From Magnolia sinica (lineage: Eukaryota; Streptophyta; Magnoliopsida; Magnoliales; Magnoliaceae): a stretch of DNA of 64,000 bases. Under the pieces are notes generated by a model that worked only from the letters and a program-made list of their open reading frames with translations, did not search any database and was not told the origin of the DNA. Both the position numbers and the translations under genes were made by a program. Positions 36,922 to 49,230 of this stretch are shown in pieces. How positions within the stretch are numbered: the stretch's first letter is position 1; each line of letters starts with the position of its first letter. The stretch covers positions 21,426,001-21,490,000 of the forward strand of contig NC_080574.1 in NCBI RefSeq assembly GCF_029962835.1, in the 5' to 3' direction.

Positions 36922-37800
36922 AAGGTGATGAATTGGACGACATTTTATGCGATGATGTAGCTGTTTGTGTGATTCTATCTATGTAGATTTGAGTGTCCAA
37001 ACCACCCCCAAAAAGGCATCAGATGGTTGGATTCCTTCTCTTGTCATTAGGAAAGGAGGGTGAGTTTTATTTGTAGTTTGTGATATGCATGAGATTGGTG
37101 TTTGTACTTTGCAGTAGCTTGTAGTATTGACTATCCAAATATTTTGATTGAACCTTTGCTTTGTAACCTAATTTTTATGTGGGTGTGTTGAAGTGTAATG
37201 GATAATTAATTCTACCCTTTTTATCTGAAGGATTTCTTGTGATTTTTACCGTCCCACAAAATTACCAGTTTGGATTGTCTGTTTTCAGGGGACAGGGATT
37301 CTTATTGGGCCACCTCTCCTTTATGCTGATGTCAATACAGTAAATTTTAAAAAATAATAATAAATAAATAAAAGAAAATGGTTTTCCCTCACTGATGCCA
37401 ACACAATTTTAAAAAATAATAATACATAAATAAATAAAAATGGTTTTCCCTCACTGATGCCAACACAACTACTCTCTCATTTTACTATGGATTTCATCTC
37501 CAGCACTGGTGATTGGCGTTGAAATCCTTTTACATTTTCATTCCTTCATCTCTGCGGCTGAGATACTAGGCGTACGTTGGGAAAAAAAAAAACACCTTAC
37601 CTTAGCTCTTTGCCTGCAATCCGCTCTCTTCTCAAACAATGTTCCTCTAAATCCTTGAATGCACATGAGTTTTCCATGTCAACCCTAATTTTTCTTCTAC
37701 ACATTCGTTGTCATGGAGCAAATTTCGATTGAAGCTTTAAATCTGCATCCATCCCTGCCATGCTAACATGTTTTTCTTCTTCTTCTTCTTCTTCTTCTTC
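36922..37800. other. 3' flank of the ACO gene
   Basis: The 3' UTR extends at least some hundred bases; no single polyadenylation signal can be chosen. A tandem duplication of about 68 bp (aaaaataataat... to ...cactgatgccaacacaa) lies at about 37342-37467. A (TTC)n run at 37776-37801 borders the SINE tail. Confidence 0.5.
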
Positions 37801-37931
37801 TTTTTATTTATTATTATTTTTAATTATTATTTTTAATACACATACCCAAGCAGACCACATTGGTATTGTACTCAAGCCCATCACCTCAGTGTTGAAACCC
37901 ACAGGGTCATCACTGAGCCATGAGTAGGGAC
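37801..37931 (-). mobile_element. tRNA-derived SINE, reverse orientation
   Basis: On the - strand the head reads ggtccctactcatggctcag then gtttcaacactgaggtgatgg, matching the SINE at 48006-48115. The tail is A-rich with AATAAT words and lies at 37801-37845. The B-box region (gggcttgagtac) is preserved with changes. Confidence 0.7.
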
Positions 37932-37974
37932 CCACAGATTAGGTGCGACTCGATCTAGCCATGCTGGTGCAGCA

Positions 37975-38250
37975 CTGACCGTGGGGCCCACCTTGATGTA
38001 TGTGTTGTATATCCATGTTGTGCATCAATTTTCCTAGCTCATTTTAGGGCATGGTCCAAAAAAATGAAGCAGTACAAATCTTAGGTGGACCACACTACAG
38101 GGATTTAATTCCCATAATTAAAAACTTCTTAGGAGCCACCAAAGTTTCGGATCAAGCTGCTATTTATGTTTTCCCTCCATCGAAGTCTTCGTGACCTTAT
38201 CAACAGATTGGATGACTTATAAACATTATGGTAGATTTTGTTTGTGCAAT
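37975..38250. repeat. Foldback MITE copy, partial
   Basis: Core 'gtggggcccaccttgatgta' at 37981-38000, followed by the family middle part 'ttaggtggaccacactacag' and 'cagattggatgacttataaa'. Confidence 0.65.
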
Positions 38251-39575
38251 TCAATCAAATACAAGGTCACATATGTTAGTGAAGGCTCATATTCGGTCAT
38301 CGTATATGATTAAGATAGTGTTGGCGTGTTAAAGTCGTACTTGACTCAAGTTCGATTAAACATGTTCCCCGTGTTGAGATAAACTGATTAAGACCAAATC
38401 TATGGGATTGACTGTCTTTTCAGCCACCGATGGTTATAGCAATCAAGTGATCTTAAAATGTAGATGTGTAGTCCTTCTGAATGGATTCTTTTTACCTTGT
38501 GTTAAGTACTTTTTTCTTCACCAATGACAGTAAGCTTTGTGTTTTTTAATAGAACAAAGATGAATAAAAGATTTAAACTAAAGGCTAAAAATGCCGATTT
38601 TATTGATGTGTATATGGAGCTCAGTACAATCAGCAAATAAAACAAATAAGCAAAGAAATAAACGAAAGATAAATACATGTAATCGCTTGTTTAGACAAAC
38701 AATCAAGACAAATTGGCCAGTAGGATAGGACAGGGGTGTGATCTTCCAAACAAGGACTCGGTTGAACAGAGGATCCAGCGATAGTGAGTCGTGGATATTT
38801 ATATTACTCATAAGCGTACTATGATGGTGCTGGATAGTAGCGATCTTAGCTTACCTAAGCTTTGAACGTTCGGAAGTGTTGCTGAACAAAAGTGAAAGAA
38901 CTAAAAACTAAGATAAAGCAATGTAGCATTGTATAGATTGATTGCTTTTGGTGTAGGCCTGGAGCTCTTTATCGCATGCCTTATATAACTTTGAGAAGTG
39001 GCAAAATCTTTGTTGAGTTTCCTTATTGGTCTAGGATTCTTGACAATCACGATGCACAATTGTTTTTCTATCATCCCTAACTTGATTAAAGAGATCTTCG
39101 CAGATTAAAAATATTTTCAAATCTCTTTGCCAGTGTGACTGCATGCAGAGATCCGTGGATCTTACAGGATTAGTTTTACTGGACAAAAATTCCTCACGGT
39201 GTCTTTGGTTTCCATTCACTCTAAGAAAAATCCTCTTCTCGAACCTTCATAATCATCGCGAGAGTACCGATTGTCCTTAGGATGATCTCCTATTTTATAA
39301 GGATTGTATGAGACAGTCTTGCCGAGCATATTCAGATTTGCGATAATATCCCTTTCTTGACAGGTCTTTATAGACTTGTCGACCACACTACCTTGATCAC
39401 ACGTGCCACTCATACTAGGAATATGTGTCATTTGTCATAGTGTCTTTTTTACAAACATGTATATGACCCTATGTTGTTTTACTTTTAGCAGGTGACGCAC
39501 CATCAAAAGATATAGGCAAAAGATATCCTTAGTACGTGAGTAGGATTTTATCCATCATTTACCGCATATTATCAA
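38251..39575. other. Intergenic, no gene seen
   Basis: No convincing coding frame on either strand. The stretch 38550-39480 has an LTR-like flavour (non-coding, mixed composition, duplicated words), but neither ends nor a target duplication were found, so no element is called. Confidence 0.35.
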
Positions 39576-40460
39576 CACATGGTGGTATCTACTCATTAGT
39601 CTAAGTGGATGCACCAAAACAAGTGTAAATAGACTCTAAGAAGTTTTTAATTTTTTGGCATTAATGACTACCATTTCCTGCCGTGTGGTGCACTTGAGAT
39701 TTGTGTCTACTTTATTTTTTAAGACCATGCCCTAAAATGAGCTAGCAAAATTGATTGGCATCATGGATATGCAACACATACATGGAGGTGAGTCCTCTCA
39801 TCATCACCACACCCACCAGTTGAATCTCAATCACACTTAATTCGGAAAGTAAGGGATGGGGATTGGGTACTTCCTCCATCCTTAGTTAGGAACATACATG
39901 GGTTATAAGGGGCCCTTGTGATGTATGGGTTTTATCAACATCATCTATCCATTTTGCATCAGCATATCATTTTAGGCTACAAACCCAAAACTAAGCATTT
40001 TCCAACGCTCAAGTGGATCACATAGTGGGGATTAAACACCCACAGAAGTTTTAGATCAAGATGATAACTGTGTTTTCCCTTAATTTCTTTAGGCTTATGT
40101 GAGAAAAAAATCGAAATCAAATAAGTAGAAATTAAATCTAAATTTTTAATTTAATAATAATATAAAATATAATAAGAATTAATAGAATAATAATATAAAT
40201 CACTCAAATTTTCCCTTTATTCAAGTCCATGTGACCTTTTGAACAAGTTGCATGGCAATTAAGCATCATAGTGGGCCTAGGAAAGTTTCAACGGTGGGTA
40301 CCATTACCGATACTACTTTTTGTGGTGTGGTCCACTTGAGCTTGGATCTCTTTTATTTTTGGGCTTTTACTCAAGAATGATATGAAAAAAAAGAAAAAAA
40401 AGAAAAAAAGAATGGACAGTGTGGATAAAACCCATCAAGTTAGCCCTTAGAACCCCTATC
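39576..40460. repeat. Foldback MITE copies, at least two, degenerate
   Basis: Words 'tgccgtgtggtgcacttgag', 'acatacatggaggtgagtcc', 'ccttgtgatgtatgggtttt' and 'tgtggtgtggtccacttgag' recur between 39576 and 40440. An AT-rich interruption lies at about 40100-40200. Confidence 0.55.
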
Positions 40461-40559
40461 CATAGCTAACTAGAGATGGGTCGGGTAGTCCCCAATCCGG
40501 GTCGAAAGTAAGTTATGAAAAGGCAACGGGATTCGGTGAGGTGGGCCTGACATTTTTTA

Positions 40560-40982
40560 GGGCCAGTTTGGCCAGGCAGATTGGAAGGGATTGGATGTTA
40601 TTGGAAGGGATTGGAAGTTAAATCCCGAGATTGGCCAGGCGTGCCAAATAGACTGGGTGATCTGATCCCAGGATATAGCAATCCCATGGATCTTAAGACA
40701 ATCCACCGACAACACCATCATTACCTTTAAATCCCATCCAATCCACCCTAATCCGTTCAAATTTGCCTAGGACATGTTTGGTCCGCGGGATTGGAAGGGA
40801 TGGGAAGGTTTAATCCCGGGATTGGCCGGGCTTGCCAAACAGACTCGTTATAGCAATCCCGGGAAATAGCAATCCCATGGATCTTAAGACAATCCACTGA
40901 CAACACCATCATTACCTTGAAATCCATGCCATCCACCCTAATACCATTCAATCCCTTCCAATCCACCCGGCCAAACGGGCCC
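40560..40982. mobile_element. Tourist-type (PIF/Harbinger) MITE with doubled body
   Basis: Terminal inverted repeats are GGGCCAGTTTGGCCAGG on the left and, read inward from the right, GGGCCCGTTTGGCCGGG. It is flanked by the 3-bp duplication TTA (40557-40559 and 40983-40985). The body holds two head-to-tail copies of about 200 bp, both with 'atggatcttaagacaatcca' (about 40677-40696 and 40878-40897). Confidence 0.8.
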
Positions 40983-41104
40983 TTAGTTCCCATAGACCCA
41001 GACGGTACGTGAGATCGCACGTGCAGATGTCAGGGGCAACGGCATTTGCACTGGACACGGATTGGGTCCTGCCCTTGCCAGGACCTAGCCAGAGACGGAC
41101 TAAA

Positions 41105-41560
41105 CAGGGGCTCCGTGAGTTCCTCCATGATGTATGTGCTATATTGAGGCTGTCTATCCATTTTAAAAAGATCATTTCAAGGCATGAGCCCAAAAAAGAG
41201 ACAAATTAAAGGCTTGAGTGAACCACCGGCAGCAGGTATGACAGTGACCCATTGTTGAAACCTTCTTAGGGCCCACTGTGATATTTATTTGCCATCCAAT
41301 CTGTGCATAAGGTCACACAGACATGGATGAAGGGTAAATCTAAATAGCAGATTGATCCAAAACTTTTGTGGCCCTCGAGAGGTTTTCAACCCGGCGTCCA
41401 ATCTCCACTGTTTCCAATGGTGTGGTTCATTTGAGCCCTCAATCTATGTATTTTTTATGATCATGCTCTAAACTAATCTGTCAAAATAAATGGACAGTGT
41501 AGATAAAACACATACATTGAGGTGGGCCCACAGAGCCATGCCCGGACTGTCCACCTCTAG
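41105..41560. mobile_element. Foldback MITE copy, near complete
   Basis: The left part 'ctccatgatgtatgtgctat' and the right part 'aaacacatacattgaggtgg' plus 'gcccacagag' are inverted ends. Between them stands the full middle sequence of the family (for example 'ccatccaatctgtgcataag'). Confidence 0.65.
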
Positions 41561-41588
41561 CCAGGGGTAATCCCGGTGCGCCGGGAGA

Positions 41589-44088
41589 CAGGGCTGTCAA
41601 TGAGCCGGGCATGGCCGCATGGTGTAGGTCTCGACCTAGATTTTAAACTGTTTAGGACCAGGCCGTCGGGCTAGCCCTACTCAAAATCCTGAATTTTCAG
41701 GCCTGAGCCCGGCCCATTGACCTCCCCCGTCTCACTCTCTCTCTCTCTCTATCTCTCTCTCTCCACAATAACGACATAGCCGGTTCCACTTCCACAACGT
41801 CTTTAGCGAGCTGCGACAGCGAACAGCCCTCTCGAATCACCTCAGGTATCTCTCTCTTCAACGTTGAATGTAATTTGGGGATTTTTTATTTTTCAATCCC
41901 TAAGTAGGGTTGTGTAATGGTGAATGTTAATGGGGATTTGTTTATTTTCGAATACCTAATTGGAGATTTTCGGTGTTGAATTTCGAAACCCTACTTAGGG
42001 TTTTGCGATGGTGAATCTAATTGGGAAATTTCAATTTTCAATCCCTAATTAGGGTATTGCAGTGTCGAATCCGTAATTAGGGATTTGCATTTTTCAATCC
42101 CTAATAGAGCCTTGCTTCTCATTTTAATTGGATTTCTCTAATGTATTTGGTTTTCCTTTTCTCAATTCTTATGATCATATAAACCTAATTAACAAAACTG
42201 CTGATTCATTTTTTCTAATTGCAGCTTACATTTCTTTCAAATCCAACTTGAAATTAATGTAATTGCAATTTAGAACCCTGACCCTTGATGTGAATGCTAA
42301 GGAAGGAACTTGCAATTCAACTCAATACTGCATCTAATTCCAAGCACATCCTCAAAATTGCTTCTTTGAAAACGGCAACCTCACCTCAAGGGTGCAATTA
42401 GATGTTTCACTAATAATCAAATCCGGAACATCATGACATGAGTCAGGATTGCATCCATACAAAAAAGGTTTTAGGGGCCTATTTGGTAGACGCCTAAAAG
42501 TGAGTTCATCTAATTTTATTTAACCATAATTATTTATTAGAGACGATGATTGTATTATCAAGATTATTTTAATCCCTACCAAAATGAAATATGATCCCTA
42601 ATACATAATCAGGATGAACTCATTTTTAGGTATCTAGCAAACAAGCCACAAGTGTTCTAAACATAATCATGGACTAATATTTGTTAAAAGCTAGAAAAAT
42701 TTCACTAAATCAAGTGCTACAAAATACGAATATAAGAGTTAGGGGTTTTCCTCTGTAGTTTATTCAATCTGAAGATTCTGTCTTTTTTTTTTTTTTTTGC
42801 TTGGGTAAATGAAGACTTCTTCACTAAGGTAATTTTGTATTATCATGGCAACAATCCAAGGGAGGCTTTGCAAGAGTGGAGGAATACTATTTGCGGGCCA
42901 TTCTCTCGGGACTGGGCTGTGGTGAGATCTTGTCATGTTAATCGTATCATAGAAATGGTTACTAAACCAGGCACAATGGGGTCCATTTTGTTGGCATTAT
43001 TTTCTTTCTAACCGGCCACTTGCAGACTGTTATTGGGTGTTTAGGATCGAGTTGATTTTGAGTTTATTTTGAATTTCTACCCTTCTGGTATTGTTTGATC
43101 TTTTAGATTTGGAAACCATGTTGTCTTTTTTAGTTTGCATGTTGAGACAAATACATGTGCAGTATTTAGGTGGTTAATCATGCGTGCAAACAGTGAGTGG
43201 GGCACATGTGTCCAATAAATGGGCAGCTAAGGACAACCAACAGCCAACATTCAACATACATGCATAGCCCACCAAAAGAACTGACAGATTTTCAGACTTG
43301 TGGCACTCTGAAGCCTGTTTGGTACATGTATTTGGTGTTTGAAGATGTACTTGCAATTAGCATTTCTCCCCTCATATCCAATGGAAGTTTTTAAAATACC
43401 AAAACCAGATGTGTTGTAAGTAGTCTACCATCTGCTTCTACTTTGTGTATCCATATAATCACAGCAATATTGTGTGTGTGTGTGTGGAGTGTGAATGTTA
43501 TTTTTTATACTTTCCTATTTTGTTGTATACGTTTTATAGGCATTATCTTCTGTATTTATACCCATTCATTCTGAATGGAAATACATATAGCCTCCATCTC
43601 CATCTTTCTGTATTTTAACCCACTTGTGGGGCCCAGATTGTAGCGGACGTGGCTCTCTGGAGAATGGATGGCCCAGATATGAGGCAAGTGGGTGGACGGG
43701 AAAGTTCGGGTTGTGACAACAGTCACGAAGATTCAAACGGTCCAAATCAGGTTCTGATACCATGTAAGAAATCTTCCTCACTCTGTCTCCCACACATCTT
43801 CCTTGTTCTTGTCTCTTCCTTACTTCCTCAGATCATTGCCTCCGGTTAAACCGCCGGATTTTTTGCTGGGATCCACCCCGAATATGATGTCATTCTCGCC
43901 TTATAGCGAGCCTTAAACAAGCGCACCTCTCTCAGTCTCATCAGATAAACACTCGGGTTCAGGCCCAACATAAAAAACTTTGGGCTGTACTATTATGGCC
44001 TGTCAAGGGCCTGGGCTGGACTCATGCTTGTGTTGAACAATGTGGGCCGGGCTTGGATATAGCTTGGCCCGGCCCGTTGACACCCCTA
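41589..44088. mobile_element. hAT-like element or segment bounded by hAT ends
   Basis: The left end CAGGGCTGTCAATGAGCCGGGC and the right end, read inward, TAGGGGTGTCAACGGGCCGGGC are typical hAT termini about 2.5 kb apart. No 8-bp target duplication was found (flanks ccgggaga and actactct). Two small GCCCGG inverted pairs near each edge may mean that two short hAT MITEs delimit the stretch and not one element. Inside are a CT-rich exon-like piece with a donor (about 41760-41845) and a 70-codon open stretch at 42799-43011. A degenerate inverted-repeat MITE at about 42476-42655 (ends near ggggcctatttggtag) is nested in it. Confidence 0.45.
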
Positions 44089-46580
44089 ACTACTCTTTCA
44101 GATTGATTTAAGCATTTTCCCAACTGGGAAAGTTTCATAAAGGATTCCTCAAAAGGATGTTTTAGATATGTGGATTTCAATTTGCATATTGGGTGGACTT
44201 AAATAAATTTGTCATTTTTTAAAGTTGTTGTATCCCACTTATACATAGCGTATGTTCAAAACAAACTGGACCATCTATCTCATGGACCCCATTGTGTGGA
44301 AGGACTGATCTTCTTCCCTTTTCTTCCAAAGGCTTTTCTAGTGGTTTCCTCCGTCTTAGAGCTATATAAAGTGAGAGTGAGTCTTTCTTTCTTTATATTT
44401 TTTTATTTGCCTATGAGAGAATGCTCCTCTTCTATTTGCTTTGGTAGCCTTTTTTAAGAGACGTAAGGTGTTGTAGCCCAGCAGCATGCATGCTTTCTGT
44501 TTGCTGGTTGAGACGTGGGTTTAGTGTACTAATGCAGTGTGGCAGACCAGGTTTTTCGATTGAATGTACCATAGAGTTTTGGAAGTGGAAGTTGTAGCAA
44601 CATCAGGATTCTCGTAGTATTCATATTGATGGCCTGGTTCACTTCCTCATTATGAAGTCTAAATAAGGTGATAAAGTGTTTTTTTTTTTTTTTTTTTTTA
44701 ACATTTTCCTTCCACATTGAACTAAGTATTGCAATTCAATATGATATTTGCATCGAAACGCATCCTAACTTCTTTGTTTTGGATTAAAGAAGGGAGTTTG
44801 ACTTGTTTGGGGTGTCTTGCTATGCATGTAGTCGCCATGTGAATTTAGCTTAGCTTTGTTTTATGGTTGTGAATTGGTTTAAGCTTTCTATTTAGTCAAT
44901 GTTGTGATTATATGGCTAGAGAAAGTAGAAGCAGATCATCGACTATTCACTACATCTGGTTTTGGTATTTTAACAATTTCCATTGATATGGGGAGGGAAA
45001 TGCTGCTTGCGAGTACATCTTCAAACGCCAAATGCAAGTGCCTCACAGGTTCCAACGTGCCACACACATCTGAAATTCTGTCGAGCTCTGTGGGCCCCAC
45101 CGTGTTGTGTGACCGACATCCATCCCATTAATCAGATGCACCCTTCCATGCTGAGCCAGTAATGGATTGGCCTGATTTTCCCTTAAACCATCAATCTTGA
45201 AGGAAGGCAAACAACTATGCTTTACTAGATTCAAACAAGAGATATCGTGCAATCTGAAGATATCTTTGGCGCATGGTCCATCCAGAGCGAGACCCATCAA
45301 GTCAGCACTATGGATGGAGTAGTGGAGCCTGACCAATGAGGAATGAAAATGTCCAAAACCTCCTCAAATGTGAACTGATAACCATCTTTGTTTCCATTGT
45401 TTGTTGCAAGCCATTGGTCGGATGGTTTCAATTGTCATGCAATTTTGGGTCACAGCCATCCATGGGTCAATCATTAAATGAGCAATTCAGCCTGCCACTT
45501 TATCTAATACAATCACCCATACCACCATCCAGTCACCCATATCATACAGCCTACAATTACGATATCTTTGTTGAGGAGTTATTGGTGTCTTAGTTTGCTG
45601 CAGTGTCATAGTAAGGGCCCGTGCAGTCCAAATTGAAAGATCTTAATGGTCCCCATTCAACAGGTTCAAAATTCTTCCTAGAAGACCATTACGATTATGG
45701 TGTGCCCGGCGGGCTGTTCCAAGTGTTTTACATCCGTTCTCATCATTGTTCTATGTTTAATGGTACCTTCTTTTATTGGTTAGGTTTATTTTTTTCTTTG
45801 TTAGCTAGGGTTTAAAATCTCATTAGGAGGCATTGCAAAAGGCTTTCTTTGAAAACTACAGCTCTCCCTATAGGCCATCGATGGTGAAGCGTACCCTACC
45901 AGAAGAATTTATGGGTTGATGCACACCATCCCAGATATGAGGCCAGGATATCACATTTTTCCTTGTAAAATGCTGTTCTTATGCTGTGATTTCTCATTAA
46001 ATTACCAAGTACTAAAATTATGTTAGTTATGCGGTTTGCATATCGGTGCATGAGTGTGTGGAATGAAGAAAAGTTATAAAAATTCTCCTCTGGGCACCAT
46101 ACAATTAACATGGCCATCCAACTTGTCGACCTAAAAGCTGCACCAACCAGATGATAACAACACTGTAATCAATTGATATGTTCCCAGCTTCAGGCCATAG
46201 TCCATCCATGTTGGTGCACATAATTTGTGTGGTCCAATCATCGTGAACATGCCATATGTCTGGTGCATACTGAACGATCAACCATTCTTGGCCATAGGGT
46301 CATATAATTCCTCTTTAGCAAAAAAAATAGCTTATTTGAACTTTTCTTTCTTTTATCACTTCTTATTTGATTTCAAACGACTCATGGGATTAATCTTTCT
46401 TCAGTAATCCTATTTCCTAACTTTAATTGTCTCGTGCGCTTCAGAAAGTTTTTCTTTTTCGTCCAACTCAGATTGAACAATTTTGATTGATCATTAGCAT
46501 TTGGAGTTTTTCTGAGAACTAACCTCATCTAACCAAATGTCTTATGATTTCTCAAGGTTTGGCCCAAGTTTCCTTGCACA
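44089..46580. other. Upstream region of the Sen2 gene, repeats only
   Basis: No gene is seen. A foldback MITE core lies at 45088-45110 (ctgtgggccccaccgtgttgt), poly-T occurs at 44679-44699 and further repeat words are scattered. Candidate acceptor sites (cttcag near 46405 and 46444) might end an intron in the 5' UTR of the downstream gene, but this cannot be shown. Confidence 0.45.
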
Positions 46581-47321
46581 ATGGAGTTAACTGGACCAAG
46601 GTGGAAGGGAAAATGTTCAGCAGCAATTGCCCTTTCAGATCCCATGTCAAATATAGTCTCACAACTTCAATCTTCTCTACTGCAGTCGGTATCAACTGTG
46701 ATACTCTCCGGGTGCAATGTTATTCTCGAAGCTGGACCAGAACAAGTGGAGCTACTTAATCGTGCATGCTTTGGCCAACCCATTGTCACAGCGGAGAAAG
46801 ATAAGCAATGGTTTCAGTTGGGTTTCGAGGAATCCTTTTACATGTTCCATGAGCTCAAATGTATTGTGATTTTAGGTGAAGACAAACATCCCAAGAACAT
46901 AGAAGAGATATGGGAGTATATGAAATCAAAGAGAGAGATTTTCCCTGATTTATACAAGGCTTATTCTCATCTCAGAAGGAAGAATTGGGTGGTTCGCCCA
47001 GGATCTCAGTATGGTGTTGACTTTGTAGTTTACCGTCACCACCCTGCCATTGTACATTCCGAGTACGCGGTGCTTGTTCTCTCAGAAGGAAATGGAGGGG
47101 CAAATGATCGATTGAGGGTATGGTCTGATTTAAACTGCTCACTTCGACTCTGCGGTAGTGTTGCAAAGACATTGTTAGTTCTTACCATCAGGAAGAACGG
47201 GGACAAAGTGGCCTCTTCCTCGTGTTTGGAACAATATAGTATTGAAGAGCGCACCATTGCTAGATGGAGGCCAGAGCAGTGTCGAGAAGATCAAATGGTA
47301 GTTAGAACAAGAAATGAGTAA
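46581..47321 (+). CDS. SEN2: tRNA-splicing endonuclease subunit Sen2 (catalytic)
   Basis: Sen2 is a catalytic subunit of the endonuclease that cuts introns out of precursor tRNAs. The uninterrupted frame gives 246 residues, as in plant Sen2 proteins. The start MELTGPRWKGK contains the plant-typical GPRWKGK. An upstream ATG in another frame is not used. The N-terminal domain includes LNRACFGQPIVTAEKDKQWF (60-79). The C-terminal nuclease domain includes AYSHLRRKNWVVRPGSQYGV (127-146), DFVVYRHHPAIVHSEYAVLV (147-166) and SVAKTLLVL. Tyr151, His159 and Lys196 fit the catalytic triad of the family. Residues 177-192 (RLRVWSDLNCSLRLCG) are also typical. The coding part has no intron, which is normal for plant Sen2. 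Nothing looks broken. Similarity is recalled from Arabidopsis SEN1/SEN2 and was not searched. Confidence 0.94.
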   Translation: MELTGPRWKGKCSAAIALSDPMSNIVSQLQSSLLQSVSTVILSGCNVILEAGPEQVELLNRACFGQPIVTAEKDKQWFQLGFEESFYMFHELKCIVILGEDKHPKNIEEIWEYMKSKREIFPDLYKAYSHLRRKNWVVRPGSQYGVDFVVYRHHPAIVHSEYAVLVLSEGNGGANDRLRVWSDLNCSLRLCGSVAKTLLVLTIRKNGDKVASSSCLEQYSIEERTIARWRPEQCREDQMVVRTRNE

Positions 47322-47986
47322 AAACATTGTTTTTTCCCATTTTAAGTTGGATTCTCATAGTAGTCACTGTGTGATCATCTGACCAGTGAGTTTTATTTCC
47401 TAGAAATAATTGTTTTGGATGAAAGCGTTTACCTGTGTAACGTGGACATGGACATGTGTATTGATGTCGGTTGGACATGAGCTACCCTGGATATGGGCAT
47501 GGGCACTAGCTATTGTATAGGTTTATCCACCTAGTGGATTCTGCCGTGTCTTTGGTTCAAAAGCAATACGGCTTGGTCAATCCTAGCCATCTCTTTTCCA
47601 CGCTTTTTCCAGCTGAATGGTGATGATTGACCATTTTTGCTTTCTTGAATCCATATGAAGGCCACCAATCGGACATCCATGAACATTCAATTTGTTGGAT
47701 TTTTTGGTAATCCATTATGGTGGGAACCACTAGGTGAATGTTCAGGAACAATCAGCAACTTCGTCACATGTAAAGTGGGAAGTACATTACTGATGTTGAA
47801 TTTCAGTTGTATCCATCCATTCGAATGACAATCGTGGAAGCAACCACTTGTGTTGTGTTCTCATACAATTGCATTTAGATCCTAGTTTTGGTTTTCTTGT
47901 TTTGATTTTGCCTTTTGTGTTTTTAAAGAAATAGTATGAGAAAACCATTTCCCTTGTTGGATATGTTCTGTTCTAGTTTCTTGTTT
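47322..47986. other. 3' flank of the Sen2 gene
   Basis: AT-rich 3' UTR-like sequence, then small repeat-like words around 47690-47740 ('ggtaatccattatggtggga'). No gene is seen. Confidence 0.5.
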
Positions 47987-48005
47987 AAATGTCATGTTAA
48001 ATATG

Positions 48006-48115
48006 GGTCCTTACTCGTGACTCAGTGGTAGACTCACAAGAGTTTCAACAAAGAGGTCATGGTTTTGAGTGCCCATTGTGGTGTGTATGGGCATGAGTGC
48101 GCGTTAAAAAAAATA
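48006..48115 (+). mobile_element. tRNA-derived SINE with target duplication
   Basis: A-box-like word cagtggtagactcaca (48023-48038) and B-box-like word ggtcatggttttgagtgcc (48055-48073), with tail TTAAAAAAAATA. A 19-bp target duplication with one mismatch flanks it: aaatgtcatgttaaatatg at 47987-48005 and aaatgtcatgttacatatg at 48116-48134. This is the best-bounded copy of the family in the window. Confidence 0.88.
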
Positions 48116-48234
48116 AAATGTCATGTTACATATGTCATTAATGCAAAGTAGAGAATTTTAGAGAAAGCTAGAAGTACATTAGTACATAGATCTTTAAAAA
48201 TGTTCTGAAGTTGAGCACAGAGCCTAGAGATTTA

Positions 48235-48930
48235 GGGCCTGTTTGGGAGCTTGGATTTGGAACCCCCTAGATTTGAAATCCTCTAATGTGTTTGGCACCT
48301 TGGATTTAGAATCAACTTTAATCTTAAAGTAGCTATGTATATTATATTTACAGGAGTTTGAATTTAATTACTAAATTAACTTTAATATCTCTTATTAGTG
48401 AACTTATGTAATGTTTGACACAATGGTTATAATAAGCCCGCTGAAATTAGAATCAACTTTAATCTTAAAGTAGCTATATATATTATATTTACAGGGGTTT
48501 GAATTTAATTACTAAATTAACTTTAATATCTCTTATTAGTGAACTTATGTAATGTTTGACACAATGGTTATAATAAGCCCGCTGAAATATATATTTTGCT
48601 CGAAATGGTAAAATGTCAAGTCTCGGATGGGCCACAAGCACAAGATCATGTCCGAGTGACTAACCAACAATTTTTAACCGTTGAGCTGATCATCGTATTA
48701 AAGTAATTATAGCGATGCAGTTGATAATCTAATTATTTTGGGATATCATTAGTGGACCATGTGTCCAATAAATTAATAGTCTAGTGACAGACATGTTACA
48801 CATGCAACTCTATGAAGGATTTTTGATTTAAAACCCTCTATTTAAGGGGATTTGAAACCCCTAATTACTTTATGGCGCCAAACAACTAGGGGAATTGAAA
48901 TCCCCCCAAATCCATGGCGCCAAACGACCC
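48235..48930. mobile_element. Tourist-type (PIF/Harbinger) MITE with internal tandem duplication
   Basis: Ends are GGGCCTGTTTGGGAGCTTGG and, read inward from the right, GGGTCGTTTGGCGCCATGG, flanked by TTA at 48232-48234 and 48931-48933. The body contains a 141-bp unit (starting tagaatcaactttaat) twice in tandem, 48307-48447 and 48448-48588, with about two differences, so that duplication is recent. Confidence 0.82.
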
Positions 48931-49230
48931 TTAGGATATTCATAGTTGTTGGAACCTTTAATACAAAGTAGCTGGTAACTTCCCAAGCCCACACAATGCA
49001 AATATCTTCATTCATGCTCTCTTGCATCCTCTTTTGTACGGTATGAATATTACCCTTGGGTGGTTGGCCGACTCTTTTACAAAGAGGTTGTGAGTATGAC
49101 AAAAAGATAAAATAAATAATAACCTTGGTAGTATTAGAAATTTCAAGTATTAGTAATGTATCACTAAGTATCAAAAATTTCAAGTATCGGCAATGTATCA
49201 TTAAGTATCGCTATACACATTGTAAAATGT

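Noticed and set aside
38550-39480. Possible LTR on the - strand
   Set aside because: The flavour is LTR-like, but no TG/CA ends, target duplication, partner LTR or internal domain was found.
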